Assembly: GCA_037190805.1 (NCBI GenBank) | Contig: JBBCJR010000036.1 | Coordinates: 1-7,078, forward strand | Direction: 5' to 3' | DNA from: JBBCJR01 sp037190805 | Lineage (GTDB): Bacteria > Pseudomonadota > Alphaproteobacteria > Sphingomonadales > Sphingomonadaceae | DNA: 7,078 bases | Shown: one piece after another, positions 1-5,986 of the stretch | How the letters are laid out: each line of letters begins with the position of its first letter | How positions within the stretch are numbered: position 1 is the stretch's first letter | The notes under the pieces: model-generated | What the model saw: the letters and a program-made list of their open reading frames with translations, nothing else | Told to the model about the DNA's origin: nothing | Databases searched by the model: none | Translations under genes and position numbers: made by a program

Positions 1-821
1 TCCTTCATCCGCTTGAAGGTGAGACCCGATCCCGGATTCTCGATGCCGCCCTGACCCACCGGCTCGTCATTGATGCTGGTGCTGGCAGAGTGGAAACTCG
101 TGACACCAAAGGTCAGCAGCTCCTTCATCTTCTCGATATAGGCCGGACGCAGATCCTCGAACGTGTCGGGCTTGATCAGCGCCATGAAGGGATTGGCCTC
201 GCGGATGATGCCATTGGGATCGCCCTTGGCATCCTTCTCGATCACCGCCGCATGCGGATCGGGCGTGTTGCGGTCGACCTTGGCCAGCTTCAGCGCCAGC
301 GAGTTACCGACCACCGAGTGGCTGCCGGCGCGGGTCAGGGCGACAGGATTGGACACCACATCCAGGTCGGCGCGGGTCGGATTGCGCTTGTCGCTGAGCA
401 GCGCCTCGTCCCAGCCATAGCCGGTGATCCATTCGTCAGGACCCAGTTCCTGCGACTTGGCTTTCAGCCGCTCCTGGATATCGGCGATCGATTTCACATC
501 GTCGAGGCGGATCTGGCGCCGGGCCAGCGGAATGATGTGGACGTGGGTATCGGTGAAGCCGGGCATGAGGACGCGGCCATTGAGGTCGATGACCTGCGGG
601 GCCGAATATTCCTTCGCCAGTTCGGCGCCGCCGACCGCCAGGATCTTGCCGTCCTTCACCGCCACCACCGAGTGCACGGAGAAATCCTTGTCCGCCGTCA
701 GCACCTTGCCGTTGGTGAACAGGACGTCGGCTTCCTTGGTCGCCCCACCGCCACAAGCGGCCAGCGGAATCAGCGCGGATGCAAGAATGAACGTCCGCCA
801 GGAACGCTTGTGGTCAACCAT
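1..821 (-). CDS. Amidohydrolase family 3 (YtcJ-like) lipoprotein, N-terminal part
   Basis: The gene runs off the left window edge; 273 residues are visible. The start is an ATG preceded by AAGGGG about 8 bases upstream. Residues 1-23 form a lipoprotein signal: basic MVDHKRSWR, a hydrophobic stretch, then lipobox LAAC with Cys23 as the predicted lipidated residue, followed by GGG. The mature part begins with the small beta domain typical of amidohydrolases (DVLFTNGKVLTADKD, VVAVKDGKILAVG), then VLMPGFTDTHVH, where His93 and His95 form the HxH metal-binding motif that starts the TIM barrel. GYGWDEALLSDKRNPTRADL and the later GIIREA stretch fit the amidohydrolase family 3 / YtcJ type. The protein is therefore probably a metal-dependent hydrolase of C-N bonds anchored to a membrane and facing the periplasm; its substrate cannot be told. 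The later metal ligands lie outside the window. It has its own upstream region, 138 bp from purK, so it is probably not part of the pur operon. Confidence 0.9.
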   Translation of the reverse strand, partial: MVDHKRSWRTFILASALIPLAACGGGATKEADVLFTNGKVLTADKDFSVHSVVAVKDGKILAVGGAELAKEYSAPQVIDLNGRVLMPGFTDTHVHIIPLARRQIRLDDVKSIADIQERLKAKSQELGPDEWITGYGWDEALLSDKRNPTRADLDVVSNPVALTRAGSHSVVGNSLALKLAKVDRNTPDPHAAVIEKDAKGDPNGIIREANPFMALIKPDTFEDLRPAYIEKMKELLTFGVTSFHSASTSINDEPVGQGGIENPGSGLTFKRMK

Positions 822-882
822 TACCCAATCCCCTTTTCGACAGTTTCGCTCTTTCACAGCGACGGGCCCGATCAGCAGCCGC

Positions 883-911
883 ATAGTTCAATAGACGTTT
901 TGACGGGTCAA
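883..911 (-). promoter_or_regulatory. Candidate sigma70-type promoter of the amidohydrolase gene
   Basis: Read on the minus strand, TTGACC (906-911) is followed after exactly 17 bases by AACTAT (883-888). The -35 match is 5 of 6 and the -10 match is 3 of 6. It lies about 60 bases upstream of the ATG at 821, in the only AT-richer part of the purK-amidohydrolase gap. This is a motif-based guess. Confidence 0.4.
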
Positions 912-914
912 TAG
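888..914. repeat. Direct repeat TCAATAG and small palindrome over the promoter; possible operator
   Basis: The heptamer TCAATAG occurs at 888-894 and again at 908-914, spaced 20 bases start to start, close to two helical turns. Between and overlapping them is the perfect inverted repeat TTGACGGGTCAA at 900-911 (5-bp arms, 2-bp spacer), which covers the proposed -35 box. Repeats placed this way often bind a regulator, but no regulator gene is next to it and the repeats are short. Confidence 0.35.
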
Positions 915-959
915 ATATGACCGGAAGCGGTTCGTCGCGTTCCAAGCTCGGCCCGTCCG

Positions 960-2042
960 TCAGTCGAGCAGGCGAGTGACATGCCCCATCTTGCGCCCCG
1001 GCCGCGCTTCGGACTTGCCGTAAAGGTGCAGGTGGGCGGTGGGATCGGCCAGGATGCTGCACCAGTCGCGAACCTCGTCGCCGATCAGATTCCTCATCTC
1101 GACACCCGGCGCGGCAAGCTGGGTGGCTCCAAGCGGCAAACCGCAGACGGCGCGGATATGGTTCTCGAACTGGCTGGTGCGCGCACCCTCGATCGTCCAG
1201 TGCCCGCTGTTGTGGACGCGCGGCGCCATTTCGTTGAACACTGGTCCGTCCGGGGTGGCGAAGAATTCCATCGCCATCACGCCCACATAATCCAGCGCCT
1301 CGGCAGCGGAGCGGGCAAGATCGGTCGCCTCGGCGATGGCCGGGGCCAGCGCGGCATCCGCCGGGGCGCTCGACCGGGCGAGGATGCCGTTCTCGTGGAC
1401 ATTCACGGGGGCATCCCAGAACCGGATCGCGCCATCGGCCGCGCGGGCGACGATCAGCGAGAATTCGGCAGTGAAATCGACAAAGCCCTCCAGCACGGCC
1501 GCGGCACCGCCGATCGCGGCCCATGCGGTTTCGGCATCGGCGCCGCCGCGAAGCCGCGCCTGCCCCTTGCCGTCATAGCCAAGTCGGCGCGTCTTAAGGA
1601 TGGCGGGGCCATCGCCGAGCGCCGCCACCGCCGCCTTGAGATCGGCCAGGCTATCGACAGCCCGGAACGGCGCCGGCCGGCCGCCAAGGCCGACGATGAA
1701 CTGCTTTTCGATCAGCCGATCCTGCGCCACCTCCAGCGCCCGCGCGCCGGGACGCACGGGCACCCGTCCGGCCAGCCGGGCGATGGCGGCGACGGGCACA
1801 TTCTCGAATTCGTAGGTGACGACGTCGACCGCAGCGGCGAAGGCGTCGAGCGCGGCGAAGTCGTCATAGCCCGCGCAGGTGGCGGCGATCGCCACTTCAG
1901 CCGCCGGCTGCTCTACCTCGGGCGCGAAGATGTGGCAGCGATAACCGAGCTGCGCAGCCGCGACCGCCAACATACGGCCGAGCTGGCCGCCGCCGACGAT
2001 GCCGATGGTGGCGCCGGGTTCGACAATCGCAAGTCCGGTCAT
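960..2042 (-). CDS. purK: 5-(carboxyamino)imidazole ribonucleotide synthase PurK
   Basis: PurK is an ATP-grasp enzyme of de novo purine synthesis that converts AIR, ATP and bicarbonate to N5-CAIR in the cytoplasm. The 360-residue length is normal. The N-terminal PreATP-grasp domain carries GIVGGGQLGRM (14-24) and TYEFENV (76-82). The ATP-grasp core contains ILKTRRLGYDGKGQ (148-161), MEFF (258-261, with Glu259 a likely Mg ligand) and NEMAPRVHNSGHWTIEG (270-286), the PurK signature. The C-terminal GRKMGHVT (349-356) is also typical. The ATG overlaps the purE stop codon (ATGA at 2039-2042), and there is no clear Shine-Dalgarno sequence ahead of it, so translation is probably coupled to purE. No intrinsic terminator with a T-run is visible after the stop. 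Confidence 0.97.
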   Translation of the reverse strand: MTGLAIVEPGATIGIVGGGQLGRMLAVAAAQLGYRCHIFAPEVEQPAAEVAIAATCAGYDDFAALDAFAAAVDVVTYEFENVPVAAIARLAGRVPVRPGARALEVAQDRLIEKQFIVGLGGRPAPFRAVDSLADLKAAVAALGDGPAILKTRRLGYDGKGQARLRGGADAETAWAAIGGAAAVLEGFVDFTAEFSLIVARAADGAIRFWDAPVNVHENGILARSSAPADAALAPAIAEATDLARSAAEALDYVGVMAMEFFATPDGPVFNEMAPRVHNSGHWTIEGARTSQFENHIRAVCGLPLGATQLAAPGVEMRNLIGDEVRDWCSILADPTAHLHLYGKSEARPGRKMGHVTRLLD

Positions 2043-2542
2043 AATGGAGAGTCGGCCACTCCGTCGGTCTGGCGCGCGCGCCAGTCATCGAGCCGGGCGG
2101 CAAGGCCGGAATCCACGACAGCGAGCATCGCTGCCGCCAGCAGGCCGGCATTGACCGCTCCCGCCCGCCCGATCGCAAGCGTGCCAACGGGCACCCCGGC
2201 GGGCATCTGGACGATCGACAGCAGGCTGTCCATGCCCGACAGCGCCTTGGATTCGACCGGCACGCCAAGCACCGGCAGGCGGGTCATCGACGCCGCCATG
2301 CCCGGCAGATGGGCCGCGCCGCCGGCACCGGCGATAATCACCTTGAGACCGCGCGCGGCCGCGCCGGTCGCATAGTTGTAGAGACGCTGGGGCGTGCGGT
2401 GGGCCGAGACCACCCTGACCTCGTGCGCGACATCGAGCGCCGACAGGATGTCGGCGGCATGACGCATCGTCTCCCAGTCCGAGGTCGAGCCCATGATGAT
2501 GCCGACGTCGATACCCGACCCCGACCGTGGCGATTCCGTCAT
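2039..2542 (-). CDS. purE: N5-carboxyaminoimidazole ribonucleotide mutase PurE (class I)
   Basis: PurE converts N5-CAIR, the PurK product, to CAIR in purine synthesis; class I enzymes form octamers. From the ATG at 2542 the protein has 167 residues, the usual length. Visible motifs are GIIMGSTSDWETM (14-26), VVSAHRTPQRL (44-54, with His48 the conserved catalytic histidine), IIAGAGGAAHLPGM (69-82) and GVPVESKALSGMDSLLSIVQ (93-112). The open frame extends upstream to 2605, but I place the start at 2542 because the family fold begins just after it and the purine-rich GAGGAGG (2546-2552) lies directly upstream, ending 3 bases from the ATG. That is closer than usual, although the GAGG part has normal spacing. 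It is the first gene of the purE-purK operon and is transcribed away from the GGDEF gene. Confidence 0.97.
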   Translation of the reverse strand: MTESPRSGSGIDVGIIMGSTSDWETMRHAADILSALDVAHEVRVVSAHRTPQRLYNYATGAAARGLKVIIAGAGGAAHLPGMAASMTRLPVLGVPVESKALSGMDSLLSIVQMPAGVPVGTLAIGRAGAVNAGLLAAAMLAVVDSGLAARLDDWRARQTDGVADSPL

Positions 2543-2576
2543 CGGCCTCCTCAACCGCCTGTCTGGAAAGCGGCGG

Positions 2577-2605
2577 ACACTAGGGCCACAGCGGAGTTGC
2601 GGCAA
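2577..2605 (-). promoter_or_regulatory. Weak candidate promoter for purEK
   Basis: On the minus strand TTGCCG (2600-2605) is followed after 17 bases by TAGTGT (2577-2582), 35 bases upstream of the purE start. The matches are only 4 of 6 and 3 of 6. The -35 box falls inside the inverted repeat at 2590-2616. Confidence 0.3.
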
Positions 2606-2616
2606 GCCGCTCCGCT
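2590..2616. repeat. Inverted repeat upstream of purE
   Basis: AGCGGA (2590-2595) pairs with TCCGCT (2611-2616), and nested inside is GCGGC-AA-GCCGC (2599-2610), giving an 11-bp stem interrupted by a 3-base bulge. There is no T-run on either side, so it is not an obvious terminator. Its place in the 139-bp divergent purE/GGDEF gap suggests an operator or a leader hairpin, but GC-rich DNA makes such repeats by chance. Confidence 0.4.
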
Positions 2617-2681
2617 ATCGGGAAAGGTGGATTTTTGGGCCATCGCCAGCACGAGGTTAATGATCTACTCTCCAACCTGAC

Positions 2682-3323
2682 GTGACCGAGCCGAGTCCAA
2701 CCCCGCCTGTCGCCCCCGCGTCCACGCGCAATGAGTCGGACTCCATCTTCAGTGACCCCTATGCGGCGCTGGCAGCGGAGAATATCCGCCTGCGCCGGTT
2801 GCTCGCCGAAGCCCGCATCCGCATCCGCGGGCTGGAGGCGCTGGCCGACAGCGACCCGTTGACCCCGCTGCCCAACCGCCGCCGTTTCCTTCGCGAACTT
2901 GACCGGCTGATCGGCGAGGTCCGCCGCTATGGCATCAAAGCCGCACTGTTGTTCATCGACGTCGACCGGCTGAAGGCCATCAACGACACCTATGGCCATT
3001 CCAGTGGCGACGCTGCCCTGGTCCACATCGCCCGGCTGCTGGTGTCGGAGGTTCGCGCCACCGATATCGTGGCGCGGCTGGGTGGTGACGAGTTCGGCCT
3101 CATCCTCGCCCATGTCGACGCGGCTCAGGCACAAGAGAAGGCGGATGCGCTCGTCCGCCTGATTGCGACGACGCCATTTGCCCATGATGGCATCGCCATC
3201 GACCTTACCGCGTCGGTCGGGTGTTGCGCGCTCGACAGCAATCTCGACGCCCTCACCGCGCTGTCCAGGGCGGACAGCGCGATGTATGCGCGCAAGGCCC
3301 CTCAGGCGCGCTCGGACAGATAA
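2682..3323 (+). CDS. Small GGDEF-domain diguanylate cyclase
   Basis: The 213-residue protein should make cyclic di-GMP from two GTP. After a low-complexity Pro/Ser N terminus, residues 27-57 look like a short coiled coil (ALAAENIRLRRLLAEARIRI) leading into DPLTPLPNRRRF (58-69), the standard entry to a GGDEF domain (more commonly DxLTGLPNRR). FIDVDRLKAIND (91-102) carries the metal-binding Asp93. The active-site loop GGDEF is at 134-138, and RATD (125-128), five residues ahead of it, matches the inhibitory I-site RxxD. It should therefore be an active, product-inhibited cyclase. There is no transmembrane segment, PAS or receiver domain, so it is probably cytoplasmic and gets its input through the coiled coil or through expression. 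GTG is the only usable start after the in-frame stop at 2661. No Shine-Dalgarno sequence precedes it, so a leaderless or weakly translated message is possible. The 3' end overlaps gpmA on the other strand. Confidence 0.93.
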   Translation: MTEPSPTPPVAPASTRNESDSIFSDPYAALAAENIRLRRLLAEARIRIRGLEALADSDPLTPLPNRRRFLRELDRLIGEVRRYGIKAALLFIDVDRLKAINDTYGHSSGDAALVHIARLLVSEVRATDIVARLGGDEFGLILAHVDAAQAQEKADALVRLIATTPFAHDGIAIDLTASVGCCALDSNLDALTALSRADSAMYARKAPQARSDR

Positions 3324-3991
3324 TAGCGGTCGGTGGGACGCAACTGGCTGTCCAGCTCATAGACGATGGGCTGGCCGGTGGGGATTTCGAGGCTGGTGAT
3401 CTCGGCATCGGCGATGGCCGACAGATGCTTGACCAGCGCCCGCAGCGAATTGCCATGGGCGGAGATGATGATCCGCTTATCCTCCTTCAGCGCCGGCGCG
3501 ATCCGTCCCTCCCAATAAGGCAGGACGCGCGCGATCGTGTCCTTCAGGCTTTCGGCGTGCGGGATGGTGATGCCGGCATAGCGACGATCGTTGGTCAGAT
3601 CCCAGTCGCCGCCCGGCTCCTGCGCGGGCGGCGGCACGTCGAACGACCGCCGCCAGATCTTGACCTGCTCCTCGCCGGACTTGGCGATCATCTCGGCCTT
3701 GTTGAGGCCGGTGAGGCCACCATAATGGCGCTCGTTCAGCCGCCAGTCCTTCTCGACCGGCAGCCACAGCCGGCCCATCGCCTCGAGCGCAATGTTGAGG
3801 GTCTTGATCGCCCGGGTCTGGAAGCTGGTGAAACACAGGTCGAAATCGAGCCCCTGGGCCGCCATCAGTTCGCCCGCCGCCTTGGCCTCGGCTTCGCCCT
3901 GCGGGGTCAGGCTGACGTCCCACCAGCCGGTGAAGCGGTTCTCGAGGTTCCAGGCGCTCTGGCCGTGGCGGATGAGGACAAGCTTGGGCAT
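3302..3991 (-). CDS. gpmA: 2,3-bisphosphoglycerate-dependent phosphoglycerate mutase
   Basis: GpmA interconverts 3-phosphoglycerate and 2-phosphoglycerate in glycolysis and gluconeogenesis through a phosphohistidine. The 229-residue length fits the short bacterial dPGM type. LVLIRHGQSAWN (4-15) has the phosphorylated His9; FTGWWDVSLTPQGEAEA (20-36), TSFQTRAIKT with Arg60, NERHYGGLTGLNK (86-98) with Glu87, and IIISAHGNSLRALVKHL (174-190) with His179 complete the catalytic set. I start at the ATG at 3991, directly before PKLVLIRHG; an in-frame GTG at 4009 would only add a short arginine-rich tail. A weak GGAG lies about 12 bases upstream. It follows the carboxypeptidase gene after 61 bp, so it may be the third gene of that transcript or have its own promoter. 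Its last 22 bp overlap the convergent GGDEF gene, leaving no room for a terminator between them. Confidence 0.97.
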   Translation of the reverse strand: MPKLVLIRHGQSAWNLENRFTGWWDVSLTPQGEAEAKAAGELMAAQGLDFDLCFTSFQTRAIKTLNIALEAMGRLWLPVEKDWRLNERHYGGLTGLNKAEMIAKSGEEQVKIWRRSFDVPPPAQEPGGDWDLTNDRRYAGITIPHAESLKDTIARVLPYWEGRIAPALKEDKRIIISAHGNSLRALVKHLSAIADAEITSLEIPTGQPIVYELDSQLRPTDRYYLSERA

Positions 3992-4052
3992 GGGTCGGCG
4001 ACTCCGCACAGAATGGAGGTTGGCTTTGCTGGCGCCCTGATAGCGCCCCGGC

Positions 4053-5177
4053 TCAGGATCGCAATTCGTCGATCATCTCGGCCAGTGCCGCCAGGCAATC
4101 GCGACCCAGCGCCTTCGACCGCGCCGCGCTCCAGCCGTGAACTGGATCAGGCAGGTCGTCATGGTCCTTGAACGGCATCTCCAGCGTCATCGCAACCGCG
4201 CCGAAGCGCTCGGCGAGCTGGTTCGTCGACATCGAAAGATTGGCCTTGCCGGGCGCCGAGGGCGGATAGCCGTGCCGGGTCTGGAAATCGGGCGTCAGAC
4301 GGTCGAGCGTGTCGCGATAGCGCGCGAACAGGCCGCCCTGCCGATCGGTCCACGACGGAATCCCATCGAATCCCGCGAGAAAGACATGCGGGATCGCCTC
4401 GTCACCATGAACGTCGATGGCGAAATCGACCCCGGTTTCGTCCATCTTGGCCAAGGTGTGAAACACCTCGGGGCTGCGCTCCAGGCTGGGCGCCACCCAT
4501 TCGCGGTTGAGGTTCACACCAACGGCATTGGTTCTCAGATGCCCACGCACCGATCCGTCGGGATTCATATTGGGGACGACATGGAACGTCGCCTTGCGGA
4601 GCAGCAAGCGCGCCACCGGATCGGCTGGGTCGACCAGCCGGTCGAGCGCGCCTTCCATCCACCATTCGGCCATCGTCTCGCCCGGATGCTGGCGGGCATA
4701 GAGCCACACGCGCACCGGCCCCTCCCCAAGGGTGAGCAGGTCGATGTCGCGCCCGTCGAGCGTGAATCCCAAGGATTCCCACCGAATCCCCGGACGGGCC
4801 GCGATCCGCGCAACAAGCCGTTGATGCCGCTCAAAATCATAGGGTTCGAAATAGGCGACCCAGAAGCTGTCGCTGCGCGCCTGGTGATGGATGGTCAGGA
4901 CACCATCGGCATAATGGCTCTCGGCCAGGACCCATGTTTCCCGATCCTCGGACACGCGCGCCCTATAGCCGGGCCAGCCGCCCGGATAGGCGGCCCCTTC
5001 GCAATTGGTGATCGCCAGCGTCACCGGCCGCCCCTCGGCGCCGCTGACCCGGAAATGGAACCACTGGTAGAAATCCGATTGATGATCGGCACGAATGGAC
5101 AGCCGGGCGCTGTCGCCGTCGATGGCATCGACCAGGATATTGCCGGCGTCGAAGGTCGACGAGATTCTCAAGCTCAT
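4053..5177 (-). CDS. M14-family cytosolic carboxypeptidase-like (CCP) zinc peptidase
   Basis: The 374-residue protein resembles bacterial members of the cytosolic carboxypeptidase branch of M14. Residues 1-125 form the N-terminal beta domain typical of that branch (ISSTFDAGNI, DFYQWFHFRVSG, YFEPYDFERHQ). The zinc site is HPGE (His164, Glu167) with His257 in DVHGDE. NLNREW (222-227) supplies the Asn-Arg pair that binds the substrate carboxylate, and Glu333 in TLEMPFKD is the expected catalytic base, so the active site looks complete. There is no signal peptide, so it should be cytoplasmic. Eukaryotic relatives remove glutamates from tubulin tails; the bacterial substrate is unknown and I do not assign one. 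The true start is the ATG at 5177, not the longer frame up to 5303, because it sits in an ATGA overlap with the lipoprotein stop and the domain starts right after it. There is no Shine-Dalgarno sequence, which suggests translation coupled to the upstream gene. Confidence 0.92.
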   Translation of the reverse strand: MSLRISSTFDAGNILVDAIDGDSARLSIRADHQSDFYQWFHFRVSGAEGRPVTLAITNCEGAAYPGGWPGYRARVSEDRETWVLAESHYADGVLTIHHQARSDSFWVAYFEPYDFERHQRLVARIAARPGIRWESLGFTLDGRDIDLLTLGEGPVRVWLYARQHPGETMAEWWMEGALDRLVDPADPVARLLLRKATFHVVPNMNPDGSVRGHLRTNAVGVNLNREWVAPSLERSPEVFHTLAKMDETGVDFAIDVHGDEAIPHVFLAGFDGIPSWTDRQGGLFARYRDTLDRLTPDFQTRHGYPPSAPGKANLSMSTNQLAERFGAVAMTLEMPFKDHDDLPDPVHGWSAARSKALGRDCLAALAEMIDELRS

Positions 5178-5764
5178 TTTACGGTGACGGTCTGGCCCGA
5201 GGTGCCCGGAAAGCCGCTGAACAGGGCGGCCGCCAGGCGCGCGATGTCCTGATCGGGTGACGTCCGATTGCCCTTGTCCTCCAGCATGGCGCGCCCTTCC
5301 CACATCATCGACGAATCGGACCTGCGCTTGATCTGCACCGCCAGCGTCGTCATCTCCACGTCCGTCGAACGGGGCTTGCCAAGACCGAAGCTGGTGCCAA
5401 GACCAACGCCGACATTGCCCCCGAACGAACCGCCCCCGATGCCGATCGTCACGGGCGACCGGCCAGGCAAGCCGGGACGCACGCCGCGCTGGATATCGAC
5501 CACCGCCACCTGTTCGCTGCCCTGAAGGCCGGGCCGAATGGTGAAGCCCTGCTTCGCCAGTTCGGCCTCGACCGCGGCGGCGTAGGTACGGAATTCCAGG
5601 CTGGCGGCATCCGCACCGGGCTGCGGCTCGACGGTGATCTCACCCCGCGCTATCGGCTGGTTGAGGTGGAAGCGCGTCACCTCGACGCCGGGCGTGGTGG
5701 CGCAGGCCGACAGGCCCGTCAGGACGAGAAGCGCTGCGGCGGCGGAAAAGGCACGAGGGGTCAT
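5174..5764 (-). CDS. DUF4136-type lipoprotein
   Basis: The 196-residue protein begins MTPRAFSAAAALLVLTGL and has lipobox LSAC with Cys21, so it should be lipidated and, lacking an Asp at the next position, sent to the outer membrane. The mature part (VTRFHLNQPIARGEITVEP, then TYAAAVEAELAKQGF at 60-74) matches the look of DUF4136 proteins. Residues 108-129 are very glycine-rich (GIGGGSFGGNVGVGLG), a feature I have seen described for this group; its function is unknown. The C terminus (MMWEGRAMLEDKGN, DIARLAAALFSGFPG) is also family-like. The start is the ATG at 5764 or the adjacent in-frame GTG at 5767; AAGGA (5774-5778) is 9 or 6 bases away respectively, so GTG cannot be ruled out. It is the first gene of the probable lipoprotein-carboxypeptidase-gpmA transcript and its stop overlaps the next start. 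Confidence 0.88.
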   Translation of the reverse strand: MTPRAFSAAAALLVLTGLSACATTPGVEVTRFHLNQPIARGEITVEPQPGADAASLEFRTYAAAVEAELAKQGFTIRPGLQGSEQVAVVDIQRGVRPGLPGRSPVTIGIGGGSFGGNVGVGLGTSFGLGKPRSTDVEMTTLAVQIKRRSDSSMMWEGRAMLEDKGNRTSPDQDIARLAAALFSGFPGTSGQTVTVK

Positions 5765-5773
5765 CACATTGAG

Positions 5774-5793
5774 TCCTTCCGAAGGATGTCCTT
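5774..5793 (-). promoter_or_regulatory. Shine-Dalgarno site with self-complementary leader
   Basis: On the minus strand the leader reads AAGGA (5789-5793), TCCTT (5782-5786), AAGGA (5774-5778); the last is the Shine-Dalgarno site of the lipoprotein gene. The central TCCTT can pair with either AAGGA, so one hairpin would hide the ribosome site and the other would free it. The stems are only 5 bp, so this may be chance. Confidence 0.35.
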
Positions 5794-5843
5794 CTGTCAT
5801 CCAATTGGAACGCTTCATCAACGGCTTTGCTGCATTAGAGTTG

Positions 5844-5862
5844 GATTCAGCCACGCTGAATC
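5844..5862. repeat. Perfect inverted repeat GATTCAGC-CAC-GCTGAATC
   Basis: Eight-base arms with a 3-base centre lie between the divergent lipoprotein and galE genes. It includes GATTC and GAATC, with a further GATTC at 5864-5868, that is three GANTC sites (the alphaproteobacterial CcrM methylation motif) within 25 bp. The TCTAAT box on the minus strand (5834-5839) next to it could be the -10 of the lipoprotein promoter, but no convincing -35 goes with it. An operator or part of the neighbouring palindrome element are the main options. Confidence 0.5.
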
Positions 5863-5867
5863 GGATT

Positions 5868-5948
5868 CGGCACCGGCCCACGCCCCCACCCGGCCACCCT
5901 TTCTGGATACTGCCGTGGGTGGCCGGGTGGGGGCGTGGACCGGTGCCG
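5868..5948. repeat. Long palindromic element, copy 1 (32-bp arms, 17-nt loop)
   Basis: The left arm 5868-5899 (beginning CGGCACCGG, ending CCCGGCCACCC) is the reverse complement of 5917-5948 except for one mismatch, C5877 opposite A5939. The loop is 5900-5916, TTTCTGGATACTGCCGT. The pairing may resume outside the arms with GCTGAA (5855-5860) and TTCAGC (5950-5955). It lies in the galE leader or promoter region, between genes transcribed away from it, so it is not a terminator for either neighbour. A nearly identical left arm recurs at 7024, which makes this a dispersed repeat rather than a local accident. Confidence 0.85.
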
Positions 5949-5968
5949 GTTCAGCAGTCAGGCACCTT

Positions 5969-5975
5969 AAAGGAG
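5969..5975 (+). promoter_or_regulatory. galE ribosome binding site
   Basis: AAAGGAG ends 11 bases before the ATG at 5987, slightly farther than usual. It supports that start over the much longer open frame beginning at 5666. Confidence 0.7.
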
Positions 5976-5986
5976 CATCCGAACCC

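Noticed and set aside
90..914. 274-codon plus-strand open frame over the amidohydrolase gene
   Set aside because: It is a shadow; the minus-strand reading has a signal peptide, a lipobox and the HxH motif.
981..2375. 464-codon open frame on the plus strand
   Set aside because: It is the antisense shadow of purK and purE, long only because of GC-rich codon use; its translation shows no motif.
2543..2605. Upstream start for PurE at 2605
   Set aside because: It would add 21 residues unlike the family and read through the promoter and hairpin region; GAGGAGG supports 2542.
4030..4050. GGCGC/GCGCC hairpin between the carboxypeptidase and gpmA as a terminator
   Set aside because: The stem is only about 5 bp and no T-run follows, so it does not support ending the transcript there.
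5178..5303. Longer M14 peptidase starting at 5303
   Set aside because: The added residues are arginine- and glycine-rich out-of-frame translation of the lipoprotein gene; the ATGA overlap start at 5177 fits the domain boundary.
5666..5986. N-terminal extension of galE giving a 437-residue protein
   Set aside because: The extension is antisense to the lipoprotein gene, crosses the palindrome, has no family similarity, and a ribosome site precedes the ATG at 5987.
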